This document shows positions 38,149 through 46,773 of a stretch of DNA of 64,000 nucleotides, one piece after another (position 1 is the stretch's first letter; each line of letters opens with the position of its first letter). Under the pieces are notes generated by a model. It ran no database searches. It worked only from the letters and a program-made list of their open reading frames with translations, and had not been told where the DNA came from. Both the position numbers and the translations under genes were made by a program. The DNA lies in contig NZ_JAMJWE010000002.1 of the NCBI RefSeq assembly GCF_023554105.1, forward strand, positions 186,001-250,000, given 5' to 3'. Source of the DNA: Brucella sp. 21LCYQ03. Lineage in GTDB: Bacteria; Pseudomonadota; Alphaproteobacteria; Rhizobiales; Rhizobiaceae.

Positions 38149-38856
38149 ATGCGTTTCAAACACTCGATCACGGTTTGGTTATCGATTTTTGTCGTAGCTG
38201 CGTCTTTTATCGCTACCGCTGCGCGTGCGCAGGAAGAACCTACGGGGCTTGAGGACGCATTGCCAACCGAGCAACTGGCACCCGTCAAAATTGTTGGCTT
38301 CGGCGACAGTCTGATGGCGGGCTATCTTTTGCCTTCAAATGCCGCCTTCCCGCAGCAACTCGAAAAAGCGCTCGATGATAAAGGATATGAAGTCAGCATC
38401 GAGAATGCCGGCGTATCGGGTGATACCACTACTGGCGGTCTCGCGCGCATCGACTGGTCAATTCCGGATGGCACCGACCTGGTCATCCTCGAACTCGGAG
38501 CCAATGATGCGCTGCGCGGGATTGCGCCTGATATTACTGAGAAAAACCTCGATGAAATGCTCTCGCGTCTCAAAAAACGCGGCATCTCGGTTATTCTCGC
38601 TGGCATGATAGCCCCGCCTAACATGGGCAAAGATTATGCCGACAAGTTCAACCCGATCTATCCAAAGCTCGCGCAAAAATATGGCGTGCCGCTGTATCCA
38701 TTTTTCCTCGATGGTGTCGCTGCACAAAAACAATTGCAGCTTGAAGACGGCATGCACCCGAATGAAAAGGGCGTAGAAACGATGGTGAGCAATTTCATGC
38801 CAACAATCGAGAAAGTCCTCAAAGCCGAACAAAAGACGGGGACATCAGGCGGCTGA
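38149..38856 (+). CDS. TesA-like GDSL/SGNH esterase (arylesterase/lysophospholipase)
   Basis: Secreted hydrolase of 235 residues. Signal peptide: RFKHSITVWLSIFVVAASF, ending near ARAQ. SGNH blocks are present in order: GFGDSLMAGY (block I, nucleophile Ser), GVSGDTTTGG (Gly), LELGANDALRG (Asn), and DGMHPNEKG with the Asp-x-x-His pair. ATG 38149 follows a 21-codon in-frame extension from 38086 that lacks signal features and is rejected. Its link with the adjacent ABC pair suggests handling of a lipid or acyl compound in the envelope; this is inference from conserved neighbourhood. Confidence 0.92.
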   Translation: MRFKHSITVWLSIFVVAASFIATAARAQEEPTGLEDALPTEQLAPVKIVGFGDSLMAGYLLPSNAAFPQQLEKALDDKGYEVSIENAGVSGDTTTGGLARIDWSIPDGTDLVILELGANDALRGIAPDITEKNLDEMLSRLKKRGISVILAGMIAPPNMGKDYADKFNPIYPKLAQKYGVPLYPFFLDGVAAQKQLQLEDGMHPNEKGVETMVSNFMPTIEKVLKAEQKTGTSGG

Positions 38857-38974
38857 CACAATCGTCAAGCATAAACAGCTTGCCCAAGAGGGCGAAGAAT
38901 GATTCGCTAAGAAATACATCGATTAGGAAAAAGAGATTCGTTTTTCTGTTGATCGATGCACAGGCACTCTAATT

Positions 38975-39013
38975 CAGAGCGTCCTCCCGTGGCTGAAGCC
39001 ACACGACGCTCTG
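38975..39013. repeat. REP-like hairpin upstream of thpR
   Basis: CAGAGCGTC (38975-38983) pairs with GACGCTCTG (39005-39013), with an inner GTGGCT/AGCCAC stem. Its outer arms resemble the TAGAGCG elements near ilvD and after the gene at 44071. Confidence 0.65.
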
Positions 39014-39041
39014 GCTCAGAACCGTTCGAGGAGGATGCTAA

Positions 39042-39632
39042 ATGCCGCGTCTCTTTACTGCCCTCGAAATCCCGCGCGACGCCGCGCTTTCGCTCTCGTT
39101 ATTACGGGGCGGCCTCCCAGGCGCACGCTGGATCGATGTTGAAAACTACCACATAACTCTGCGTTTTATTGGAGATGTGGAAGGCCACGTGGCCGACGAG
39201 GTTGCCAATGCACTGGATCGCGTACGGCGCCCCGAATTCATGCTCAATCTGTCCGGTGTTGATGCTTTCGGTTCAAAAAAACCGCACAGCATCTATGCGG
39301 GCGTATCGCCCTCACCTGAACTCAACGCATTGCAGGGCGAAATAGAACGCATCTGCCAGCGGCTTCACATACCCGCAGATCCGCGCAAATTCACACCCCA
39401 TGTGACTTTGGCACGGTTGAGAAATCCACGCATCGAAGATGTCGTGCAATATCTCTCATCACGAGGCAACTTTTCGACGCTGCCCTTCAAAGTGGGGCGT
39501 TTCGTTCTGATGTCATCGCGCGATTCCGTGGGTGGCGGACCTTATATTGTCGAAGAAGCCTGGCCTTTGATGGCAGCCTCCCGCCAGAACTGGTCGGCCA
39601 GCGCCTTTGAAGAGGCAAGCACCATCCGGTAA
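39042..39632 (+). CDS. thpR: RNA 2',3'-cyclic phosphodiesterase
   Basis: 2H phosphoesterase (196 residues, also called LigT) that opens 2',3'-cyclic phosphates on RNA. The two HxT motifs are HITLRFIG (about residue 43) and HVTLARL (about 124), and the N-terminus PRLFTALEIP is typical. After the usual family ending (GPYIVEEAWPL) the frame runs on for about 25 residues, and these 91 bases are antisense to the 3' end of the phosphatase gene. GAGGAGG-like bases precede the ATG. Confidence 0.92.
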   Translation: MPRLFTALEIPRDAALSLSLLRGGLPGARWIDVENYHITLRFIGDVEGHVADEVANALDRVRRPEFMLNLSGVDAFGSKKPHSIYAGVSPSPELNALQGEIERICQRLHIPADPRKFTPHVTLARLRNPRIEDVVQYLSSRGNFSTLPFKVGRFVLMSSRDSVGGGPYIVEEAWPLMAASRQNWSASAFEEASTIR

Positions 39633-40051
39633 ACCTGTTCGAAATCCCCGATATTTCCATAATAAGGATCGGGGATTTCCACCGCTTTGCCCTCTGCTGT
39701 TTCGGTGAAAAGGCCAATGCGCGCGGTTGCTTTCGCAGGCTGGCGCTGCGCGATCATGCGCATATTGTAACGATCCATACCAAGAATGAGATCAAAGCGA
39801 GTGAAATCACTTGCAGTCAGCTGGCGGCAAGATTGTTCCGAAATATCAAGGCCATGCTTTGCAGCAACCCGTACGGAGCGTTCGTCCGGTTCTTCGCCGG
39901 TGTGGTAGCCGTTCGTGCCTGCCGAATCGATCAGCACATGATCAATGCGCCGCTCAGCCAGAACCTGCGCCATCACACCTTCTGCAAGCGGAGATCGGCA
40001 GATATTGCCTGCACAGACGAACAGAATACTCGTTGGGGCTGATTGGGTCAC
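39542..40051 (-). CDS. Low-molecular-weight protein tyrosine phosphatase
   Basis: Phosphatase of 169 residues. The active-site loop CAGNICRS (CX5R-S) is at the N-terminus, followed by SAGTNGYHTGEEPDERS and the catalytic Asp loop IPDPYYG near the C-terminus. LMW-PTPs act on tyrosine phosphorylation, often in exopolysaccharide control, or on arsenate; no polysaccharide gene is adjacent. The last 30 codons overlap the thpR 3' end on the opposite strand. They cover a segment conserved in the family (QVYRMVLASSKALADQF), so the overlap is real on this side. Confidence 0.92.
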   Translation of the reverse strand: MTQSAPTSILFVCAGNICRSPLAEGVMAQVLAERRIDHVLIDSAGTNGYHTGEEPDERSVRVAAKHGLDISEQSCRQLTASDFTRFDLILGMDRYNMRMIAQRQPAKATARIGLFTETAEGKAVEIPDPYYGNIGDFEQVYRMVLASSKALADQFWREAAIKGQASSTI

Positions 40052-40104
40052 GGAACTCTCGCGGCTATGATAAGTTATAATCAGAACCGCAACATAGGCG
40101 AAAT

Positions 40105-40398
40105 GTGATGGCGCGCAACAGGCTGACAGAAGAAGAACTGAAACAAGCTCTCAGCGAGCTTGAAGGCTGGCAGAAGCTTGATAGCCGCGAGGCGATCAGT
40201 AAGAGTTTTAAATTCAAGGACTTCAATGCAGCTTTTGGATTTATGACACGGGCAGCGCTTTATGCCGAAAAGCTCGACCATCACCCGGAATGGTTCAATG
40301 TTTATAATCGCGTTGATGTGACGCTTTCAACGCATAGCGAGAACGGTATAACAGAGCTCGACATTAAGCTTGCACGCAAAATGAATGCGATCGCTTAA
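40105..40398 (+). CDS. phhB: Pterin-4-alpha-carbinolamine dehydratase
   Basis: Dehydratase of 97 residues that recycles pterin cofactors after aromatic hydroxylation; also used in molybdopterin-related pathways. The signature [19 protein letters not shown] contains the catalytic His residues and Trp. Start GTG 40105 or ATG 40108 are both possible with AGG upstream. No phenylalanine hydroxylase gene is nearby. Confidence 0.93.
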   Translation: MMARNRLTEEELKQALSELEGWQKLDSREAISKSFKFKDFNAAFGFMTRAALYAEKLDHHPEWFNVYNRVDVTLSTHSENGITELDIKLARKMNAIA

Positions 40399-40403
40399 CG
40401 CAT

Positions 40404-40919
40404 TCACACCTTTGAAATATAAACGAAAATCGTCTTCTTCTGGAAATTGAAACTGCCATCGCGGTTTCTGGCAATATATGGAAGTGCCTTGGTGAGATCG
40501 ACACGATCACTCCACTGCTGGCCGAGTGCGCCGCCATTGATACTGCGAATAAACACATCGCCCACCGAAACGGCCGAGTGGAAGATGTGGCCTGCTCTCA
40601 CATCGTAAAAGCCAATGGCGCGCCCATAGGGCAGCGATGAATAGCCATTCCACAATTCGCCAGCCCGGAAGTTTAATAACGGTATCCAGTTCTGCCCGGA
40701 TGTGCCGCGTAAAGTGTGCTCAGAAATACCGGCTCCAAGCAGAAAGCGCATATAGGCCGTGATGTCATAACAAATGCCGTCTTTCACATCGATATTGACC
40801 TGATCGCCAATATCCTGTGCGGCTGCGAGTTGACGGCCGCGATAGAACTGGCTCGACCGGTCACTGCGCACAAAATTTTCGCCATAACCAGTTAAATGCA
40901 TCGGATAGCTCCACTCCAT
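40404..40919 (-). CDS. Uncharacterised protein, start uncertain
   Basis: The frame runs to 41231, but its first third is antisense to the YkvA gene, so an internal start is likely; ATG 40919 gives 171 residues. No family is recognised. Visible features: DGICYDITAYMRF (a Cys after Gly-Ile), GQNWIPLLNF, GHIFHSAVSVG (a His) and SINGGALGQQW. Cys followed later by His resembles the order in papain-fold hydrolases, but this is weak. No clear ribosome-binding site precedes 40919, and in-frame sequence continues upstream, so the N-terminus may be longer or decayed. Confidence 0.5.
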   Translation of the reverse strand: MEWSYPMHLTGYGENFVRSDRSSQFYRGRQLAAAQDIGDQVNIDVKDGICYDITAYMRFLLGAGISEHTLRGTSGQNWIPLLNFRAGELWNGYSSLPYGRAIGFYDVRAGHIFHSAVSVGDVFIRSINGGALGQQWSDRVDLTKALPYIARNRDGSFNFQKKTIFVYISKV

Positions 40920-41103
40920 CAGATCGTGTTCAGCCCTACGAGGGCAAAATCCATAATCCAGTGATTTGGGAGTCGTGGTGAAGCTGATGGTTTTGGCAGG
41001 GTCTGCCAGTGTCCTATCGGGCAGAAAACTTGAAAATGACGGGAAATCATCCCATCTTCTCGTAGTGACAGCCCCTATCTGGCTGACAGGAGTTAAACTG
41101 ACT

Positions 41104-41484
41104 ATGGATCGTACCAAGATTGATGACATCCTTGAACCCGGAAGCGAGCGCGACCACGAAAAGCGCAGCGAACGGGTGAAAAAGGGATTCTGGAAGACAG
41201 CACGTCGTGCTGGTCGCATGGTTCCGTTCATGGATGAAGTCGTAGCGGCTTATTATTGCGCGCTCGATGAAAAGACCCCAACTCGGGTTCGCATGACGCT
41301 AATGGCAGCACTTGCCTATTTCGTACTGCCTTTTGACATCATTCCGGACATGCTGGTGGGCATTGGCTTTACCGACGATATTGCCGTGTTGATGGCCGCA
41401 TTGACCGCTGTACGCACACATATAACGCCAGCGCACAGAATTGCTGCTCGCGAAGCCATGCGCGACGAGGGCGAAGCGGCATAG
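41104..41484 (+). CDS. YkvA-family (DUF1232) protein
   Basis: Protein of 126 residues with the DUF1232 core ALAYFVLPFDIIPDMLVGIGFTDD followed by an amphipathic or membrane-associated helix (IAVLMAALTAV). Function unknown in all family members. ATG 41104 is chosen over upstream in-frame starts because the upstream residues have no family match; AGGAG lies 14 bases before it, longer than usual. Divergent from the uncharacterised gene at 40404. Confidence 0.82.
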   Translation: MDRTKIDDILEPGSERDHEKRSERVKKGFWKTARRAGRMVPFMDEVVAAYYCALDEKTPTRVRMTLMAALAYFVLPFDIIPDMLVGIGFTDDIAVLMAALTAVRTHITPAHRIAAREAMRDEGEAA

Positions 41485-41599
41485 CTTTGTTTCACAGATT
41501 TGTTACGGCATAACGCCCCGCTGATCGCGAATTGACGCGATATGACAAACTCTTGCCGCTTTCTTTTAATTGAACTTGGCAACGGGATCGCGGGGTTAA

Positions 41600-41863
41600 G
41601 GCCCAGAACCGGTTAATTTGACGGAAATGGTGTGAGGCCATCCGTTTGGATACGAGGAGAAGAAGCGAAGGAAATGTGGTTCATTTTCGAGCTTCTTTGA
41701 CAAAGTAGCCGGGCGGATGGGCCACATCCTCCGGACGCCGAAATGACTGGCGATCTGCTATGTCGAGCCGTTTGACCGGGGGAAACACCCCGCTCTTCAC
41801 GTCTCTCCTCGCAGCTCTTGTCATTTCAGGTGCCATGTCCGTCAAATTAACCGGTTTTGGGCC
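41600..41863. mobile_element. MITE-like 264-bp element, copy 2 (inverted relative to copy 1)
   Basis: The terminal 31 bases are inverted repeats matching at 29 positions, beginning GGCCCA. It is exactly as long as the copy at 14301-14564 and aligns to its reverse complement without gaps, 228 of 264 identical. The flanks are TTAA on the left and TCGG on the right, so no target duplication is now visible. No transposase is encoded. It fills half of the 530-base gap between the YkvA and IalB-family genes; the remainder shows nothing recognised beyond the ialB-side leader. Confidence 0.75.
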
Positions 41864-42014
41864 TCGGCCTACTCGTTCAAGTTTTCTTTCAAAACTTCAC
41901 CGTTTGGTAACCCAGATTAAGGCACATTAAGGGTCATCAAACGGGGCGGCGTGTTGAACGGCGACATCCCGATATTCGACTTTGAAGCAAACGAAAGAGA
42001 ACCGGTAAAAAATC

Positions 42015-42524
42015 ATGCTTGGAAAATCGATCGTCGCGGCTTCGGTGTTCACGATTGCAATGGCAGGCTCAGCACTCGCCCAGACACCGACCCAGATTAA
42101 GCAGTTCGACGCTTGGGGCGCATATAGCTACCAGTCTGCCAATGGCAAGGTTTGCTATGTCCTGTCCGTTCCGACGCAGAAAGCGCCCGCCAATGTTGAT
42201 CATGGCGATAACTTTTTCCTCGTGAGCAAGAAGCCAGGCCAGAACGTCAACCTCGAGCCACAGTTTATGGCTGGCTATGAGCTGAACGCCAATGCGAATG
42301 CCAAGGTTATTGTTACCGTGGGCAATCGCAATTTCACGATGTTCGTGAATGGCAAGTCTGGCTGGATGGAAAATGCAGCAGAAGAGCCGCAGCTGATCGC
42401 AGCGATGCGTGGCGGTGCAGACATGAAAGTGCAGGCGCAGTCCAAGCGCGGCACAAAGACCAATTACACCTATTCGCTCAAGGGCATTTCGGCAGCACTC
42501 GCTGCCATTCAGAATTGCAAATAA
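42015..42524 (+). CDS. Invasion-associated locus B (IalB) family protein
   Basis: Exported protein of 169 residues with a signal peptide (MLGKSIVAASVFTIAMAGSA, LAQ). The mature part has the IalB-family pattern: FDAWGAYSY, GKVCYVLSVP and the C-terminal YSLKGISAALAAIQNC, with two Cys likely bridged. IalB of Bartonella promotes red-cell invasion, but the family is common in non-pathogens and the role here is unknown. A REP-like palindrome and a terminator follow. Confidence 0.88.
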   Translation: MLGKSIVAASVFTIAMAGSALAQTPTQIKQFDAWGAYSYQSANGKVCYVLSVPTQKAPANVDHGDNFFLVSKKPGQNVNLEPQFMAGYELNANANAKVIVTVGNRNFTMFVNGKSGWMENAAEEPQLIAAMRGGADMKVQAQSKRGTKTNYTYSLKGISAALAAIQNCK

Positions 42525-42549
42525 GCCAATCGGTCGCTTTTTACTATTA

Positions 42550-42592
42550 CGCACATCTTATCCGAAAGCCGGTTCCCACTTTTCGGGGTGTG
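42550..42592. repeat. REP-like palindrome (GCGCATC family, variant)
   Basis: CGCACATC with CCGAAAG on the left and CTTTTCGG plus GGTGTG on the right, around CCGGTTCCCA. Paired changes at the outer arms (CACATC/GGTGTG in place of CGCATC/GATGCG) preserve most of the base-pairing. Confidence 0.6.
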
Positions 42593-42605
42593 TTTTAAAT
42601 TCATT

Positions 42606-42634
42606 AGCCGGGGCTTCGCTCCGGCTTTTCTTTT
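42606..42634 (+). terminator. Rho-independent terminator after the IalB-family gene
   Basis: AGCCGG (42606-42611) and CCGGCT (42621-42626) with a 9-base loop, then TTTCTTTT. Confidence 0.75.
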
Positions 42635-42813
42635 GAGGTCGTATCCTCACTTATGCATGTCTGCCGCGACAGACTGCGGGATGACGGATGCAATATTGTG
42701 TGCTATGAGCGCGCGCAACAGGCTCGCATTTCAGATGAACGAGCCCATATATCCATGCAACAGATCGTGTTTACCGGCGCGCTTTATGCGGCGTCCTCAA
42801 CAGTTGAAAACAT

Positions 42814-44049
42814 ATGTCCATTTCGTTCGACCTGACCATTGATGATACGCGTGACCAGCTTGCCCGCCATGTGCGCGCAAATATGGAGCAGAAGCCGTCG
42901 CTCATCGGCATGTCGCGTGAGGAAATGGCTGATGAGCTGATTAAGATTGGCGTCTTGCCAAAGCAGGTGAAGATGCGCATTGCGCAGCTCTGGCACTGGC
43001 TTTATGTGCGCGGCGTTTCTGATTTTGCCGATATGCGCAATATTTCCAAGGATCTGCGCGCTCTTCTGGCGCAGCATTTCACCATTGCGCGCCCGGAAGT
43101 CGTTGAAGAACAGATTTCGCAGGATGGCACGCGCAAGTGGCTGTTCCGCTTTCCGCCACGCGGTGCTGGACGCCCTGTTGAAATCGAATGTGTTTATATT
43201 CCTGAAGAAGGCCGTGGCACGCTCTGCATTTCCTCACAGGTTGGCTGCACGCTGACCTGCTCTTTCTGCCATACCGGCACGCAGAAGCTGGTGCGCAATC
43301 TGACCTCGGAAGAGATTCTTGCGCAGTTGATGACGGCACGTGATCGTCTCGGCGATTTCCCGGAAACCGACACGCCGGACGGCGCTATCGTGCCTGCTGA
43401 AGGTCGCAAAGTCACAAACATCGTTATGATGGGCATGGGCGAGCCACTTTATAACTTCGAAGAAGTGAAAAAGGCTCTGCTGATTGCGTCTGATGGCGAT
43501 GGTCTCGCACTTTCCAAGCGCCGCATCACGCTGTCGACCTCTGGTGTTGTGCCTGAAATCTATCGCACCGGCGAAGAGATCGGTGTGATGCTGGCAATTT
43601 CGCTGCATGCCGTGCGCGATGAATTGCGCGATCTTCTGGTGCCAATCAATAAGAAATATCCGCTGGAACAGCTGCTCAAAGCGTGCCGCGAATATCCGGG
43701 CCTGTCGAATGCCAAGCGCATTACATTTGAATATGTGATGCTCAAAGACATCAATGACAGCATGGAAGACGCCAAGCTGCTTGTTAAGCTTTTGAAGGGC
43801 ATTCCGGCCAAGATCAATCTGATCCCGTTCAACCCATGGCCCGGCACGAATTACCAGTGCTCGGACTGGGAGCATATTGAACGCTTCGCAGATTATGTAA
43901 ATGCTGCGGGTTACGCTTCGCCTATCCGCACGCCACGCGGTCGCGATATTCTGGCTGCCTGCGGTCAGTTGAAGTCGGAATCAGAACGCATGCGCAAGAC
44001 CGAGCGTCTGGCGCTCGAAGCCATGATGATAGCCGGGCATGGTGAATAA
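42814..44049 (+). CDS. rlmN: Dual-specificity 23S rRNA/tRNA adenine-C2 methyltransferase
   Basis: Radical-SAM enzyme of 411 residues that methylates A2503 of 23S rRNA and A37 of some tRNAs. The cluster motif [11 protein letters not shown] (CxxxCxxC) is central, with [17 protein letters not shown] and the GCxI-type segment downstream. A late Cys in ILAACGQL is the methyl-carrying cysteine position. Length matches the family. It is followed after 21 bases by a small membrane-protein gene and may be cotranscribed with it. Confidence 0.95.
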   Translation: MSISFDLTIDDTRDQLARHVRANMEQKPSLIGMSREEMADELIKIGVLPKQVKMRIAQLWHWLYVRGVSDFADMRNISKDLRALLAQHFTIARPEVVEEQISQDGTRKWLFRFPPRGAGRPVEIECVYIPEEGRGTLCISSQVGCTLTCSFCHTGTQKLVRNLTSEEILAQLMTARDRLGDFPETDTPDGAIVPAEGRKVTNIVMMGMGEPLYNFEEVKKALLIASDGDGLALSKRRITLSTSGVVPEIYRTGEEIGVMLAISLHAVRDELRDLLVPINKKYPLEQLLKACREYPGLSNAKRITFEYVMLKDINDSMEDAKLLVKLLKGIPAKINLIPFNPWPGTNYQCSDWEHIERFADYVNAAGYASPIRTPRGRDILAACGQLKSESERMRKTERLALEAMMIAGHGE

Positions 44050-44070
44050 TTCGCGGGAGATTAAACGCGT

Positions 44071-44583
44071 TTGACCGATACGTTTGATTATATCACGCGC
44101 TTTGTCGTTATCGTTTTCGGCTATTGCTTAGCCGTTCTGGCCGCTGGATTTTTTCTGGCGGCCATTTTGTATAGCCAGATCGATGTGCTGGGCTATGCCA
44201 TGTCGGACCCGTTCTTTGAGGACGTTTTCACTGAAGTCCGTAACAGCTGGGATACGACCGGCTTTTATGCAGCGGTCCTCGTCGGTGGCCCGGTTCTGGC
44301 ATTCATGGCAGGCGGTTTCAGCTTTTTCCCCGCTTTGGTGCTGATTGTCATCAGCGAAGCGCGCGGATGGAAATCGTCGCTGCCTTATTGCATCGGCGGC
44401 CTGGTGATCGGATTGCTTGGAATGGGAACGGGATCGCTTTTCGCGGTCACAGATCAGCAGCTCTCTGCCGGTATCGCGCTTCTGACCGGTGCTTTTGCAG
44501 GTTCAGGTGTCGTTGGCGGCTTCGTCTATTGGCTGGTAGCTGGCCGCAATGCCGGGCGATTCTTAGAGCGCAGTTCGATCTGA
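44071..44583 (+). CDS. Small membrane protein of unknown function
   Basis: Protein of 170 residues with four hydrophobic segments (about 10-32, 65-90, 98-120 and 130-158). No family is recognised. Start TTG 44071 has GGGAGA upstream, 21 bases after rlmN, so the pair is probably one transcript. The last six codons and the stop (44563-44583) lie inside a TTAGAGCG-type palindromic repeat, so this element has supplied the C-terminal end. Confidence 0.72.
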   Translation: MTDTFDYITRFVVIVFGYCLAVLAAGFFLAAILYSQIDVLGYAMSDPFFEDVFTEVRNSWDTTGFYAAVLVGGPVLAFMAGGFSFFPALVLIVISEARGWKSSLPYCIGGLVIGLLGMGTGSLFAVTDQQLSAGIALLTGAFAGSGVVGGFVYWLVAGRNAGRFLERSSI

Positions 44584-44605
44584 TTAGATCAGATCGGCGC
44601 TCTAA
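44563..44605. repeat. REP-like hairpin (TTAGAGCG family) overlapping a gene end
   Basis: TTAGAGCGC pairs with GCGCTCTAA at the outside, and GATCTGAT with ATCAGATC inside. The stop codon TGA (44581-44583) of the upstream gene is in the inner stem. Confidence 0.7.
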
Positions 44606-44617
44606 CTGTTCGTTTTA

Positions 44618-44664
44618 ACGCGCATCTATGTCCGAAAACCGTTTCACACTTTTCGGGATGCGCT
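44618..44664. repeat. REP-like palindrome (GCGCATC...GATGCGC family)
   Basis: Closely matches 33019-33063: ACGCGCATC, TCCGAAAACCG, CACTTTTCGGGATGCGCT. It directly follows the TTAGAGCG hairpin, so both families sit together between convergent genes. Confidence 0.7.
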
Positions 44665-44687
44665 TTGACCCGCCCGGCTGAATAACT

Positions 44688-45347
44688 TTACTTCGCTTGC
44701 GCAGTGATAATTTTCAGCGCGAAGGCTGAGAAAATACCCGCAAAAAGCCAATCCACAATCCGCGTCACTGTCGGGTTCTTCTTGAGAAGACCGGCGAACT
44801 TGTCGGCTGCAACCACCATTGGAATGGTGAAAGGCAGTGCCAGTGGAATGAAGGACAGGCCGAGGAAGAACAGCTTTCCCATCGCATGCGGATCACTGGC
44901 CGAAACGAATTGCGGCAGGAAGGTCATATTGAACAGGATGATCTTCGGATTGAGCAAATTGATGCCAAGGCCCGTTGCCCAATTCTGAAACAATGTATGC
45001 TTTTTGCCGCCATTTTTTTCCGGCGAGAATGCAGAACCCTTGCGGATTGCCTGCACTGCGAGCCAGACAAGATAAATCGCGCCAACAGCCTTCAAAGCTG
45101 TGAAAGCGGCAGGTGACGCAAGGATCAGCGCGGACAGGCCAAGCGCCACCATGCTCGTATGAATGACGATGCCAGTGCTGGCTCCTGCCATGCAGGCAAA
45201 ACCCGCCCACTTGCCTTCAGACAAAGCACGACCGACGAACAGCGTCATGTCCGGGCCGGGGGTGATCGACAGGATTGCAGTGGCAATCACGAACTGGACG
45301 AAGATAGTCCATTCGGGAATGAAAGTCAGGTTTGTCAGGAAGGACAT
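44688..45347 (-). CDS. LysE/RhtB-family amino acid exporter
   Basis: Inner-membrane exporter of 219 residues, probably for amino acids or homoserine lactone-like metabolites. Six hydrophobic segments; motif SITPGPDMTLFVGRALSEG near the N-terminus and GINLLNPKIILFNMTFLPQF in the middle are the LysE signature regions. A longer frame reaches 45428, but ATG 45347 has GGAG upstream at nine bases and begins the expected N-terminus. Divergent from argG. Confidence 0.9.
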   Translation of the reverse strand: MSFLTNLTFIPEWTIFVQFVIATAILSITPGPDMTLFVGRALSEGKWAGFACMAGASTGIVIHTSMVALGLSALILASPAAFTALKAVGAIYLVWLAVQAIRKGSAFSPEKNGGKKHTLFQNWATGLGINLLNPKIILFNMTFLPQFVSASDPHAMGKLFFLGLSFIPLALPFTIPMVVAADKFAGLLKKNPTVTRIVDWLFAGIFSAFALKIITAQAK

Positions 45348-45501
45348 TGAAAAGCGCTCCGGGAATTCGCGGCAAGCTAACGCGAATTCAGATAAGCCGC
45401 CATAGGATTTTTGATAAGAGATGGCCATCCGGGTTGCGTGCGGCTTGGCAACTGATAAAAGACTTGCAACAAGTCTACATTACATCAGACGGAAGTGAAT
45501 T

Positions 45502-46722
45502 ATGAGCAAGCTGAAAGACGTCAAAAAAGTCGTTCTCGCCTATTCCGGCGGTCTCGACACCTCGATCATCCTGAAATGGTTGCAGACTGAGCTTAACGCA
45601 GAAGTCGTTACCTTTACCGCCGATCTCGGTCAGGGCGAAGAACTTGAACCAGCACGCAAAAAGGCGGAAATGCTGGGAATCAAGGAAATCTTCGTTGAGG
45701 ATGTGCGCGAAGAATTCGTGCGCGATTTCGTCTTCCCGATGTTCCGCGCCAATGCCGTCTATGAAGGCGTCTATCTGCTCGGCACCTCGATTGCCCGTCC
45801 GCTGATCTCCAAGCACCTCATCGAAATCGCCAAGAAGACCGGCGCTGACGCGATTGCACACGGCGCAACCGGCAAGGGCAATGATCAGGTTCGCTTCGAG
45901 CTTTCCGCTTATGCGCTGAACCCGGACATCAAGATCATCGCTCCATGGCGCGACTGGTCGTTCAAGAGCCGCACGCATCTGCTCGAATTTGCTGAACAGC
46001 ACCAGATCCCTGTTGCGAAAGATAAGAAGGGCGAAGCACCGTTCTCGGTTGACGCAAACCTGCTACACTCTTCGTCTGAAGGTAAGGTTCTGGAAGATCC
46101 GGCGATCGAAGCGCCGGAATATGTGCATATGCGCACGATTTCGCCAGAAACCGCACCAGACACACCAACCATCATCAAGATTGGCTTTGAAAAGGGTGAT
46201 GCCGTTTCGATCAATGGCGAACGTCTGTCGCCTGCAACGCTGCTTGCCAAGCTCAATGATTATGGCCGCGACAACGGCATTGGTCGTCTTGATCTGGTTG
46301 AAAACCGTTTCGTTGGCATGAAGTCCCGCGGCGTTTATGAAACACCGGGCGGCACGATTTTGCTTGCTGCACACCGCGCCATCGAATCGATCACGCTTGA
46401 CCGTGGTGCAGCGCATCTCAAGGATGAGCTGATGCCACGCTATGCAGAACTCATCTATTACGGCTTCTGGTTCTCGCCAGAACGCGAAATGTTGCAGGCT
46501 GCAATCGACCTCAGCCAGCGTCATGTCGAAGGTGAAGTCACCCTCAAGCTCTATAAGGGCAATGTGATCGTGACTGGTCGTGAGTCGGACAAGTCGCTCT
46601 ATTCCGACAAGCTCGTGACGTTTGAAGACGATCAGGGCGCCTACGACCAGAAAGATGCAGCAGGCTTCATCAAGCTCAATGCGCTTCGTCTGCGCACATT
46701 GGCTGCACGCGACCGTCGCTAA
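45502..46722 (+). CDS. argG: Argininosuccinate synthase
   Basis: Arginine biosynthesis enzyme joining citrulline and aspartate with ATP; 406 residues, as expected. ATP-binding PP-loop AYSGGLDTS is at residues 12-20, followed by [14 protein letters not shown] and [11 protein letters not shown], all standard ArgG motifs. A strong terminator follows and is shared with the convergent map gene. Confidence 0.97.
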   Translation: MSKLKDVKKVVLAYSGGLDTSIILKWLQTELNAEVVTFTADLGQGEELEPARKKAEMLGIKEIFVEDVREEFVRDFVFPMFRANAVYEGVYLLGTSIARPLISKHLIEIAKKTGADAIAHGATGKGNDQVRFELSAYALNPDIKIIAPWRDWSFKSRTHLLEFAEQHQIPVAKDKKGEAPFSVDANLLHSSSEGKVLEDPAIEAPEYVHMRTISPETAPDTPTIIKIGFEKGDAVSINGERLSPATLLAKLNDYGRDNGIGRLDLVENRFVGMKSRGVYETPGGTILLAAHRAIESITLDRGAAHLKDELMPRYAELIYYGFWFSPEREMLQAAIDLSQRHVEGEVTLKLYKGNVIVTGRESDKSLYSDKLVTFEDDQGAYDQKDAAGFIKLNALRLRTLAARDRR

Positions 46723-46742
46723 GCGGCTTTAAATGACAAAAC

Positions 46743-46773
46743 AAAAGCCTCCGGTGTTGCCGGAGGCTTTTTT
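46743..46773 (+). terminator. Terminator shared by argG and map
   Basis: AAAAGCCTCCGG (46743-46754), loop TGTTG, CCGGAGGCTTTTTT (46760-46773). The T-run touches the stop codon of the minus-strand map gene. Confidence 0.9.
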
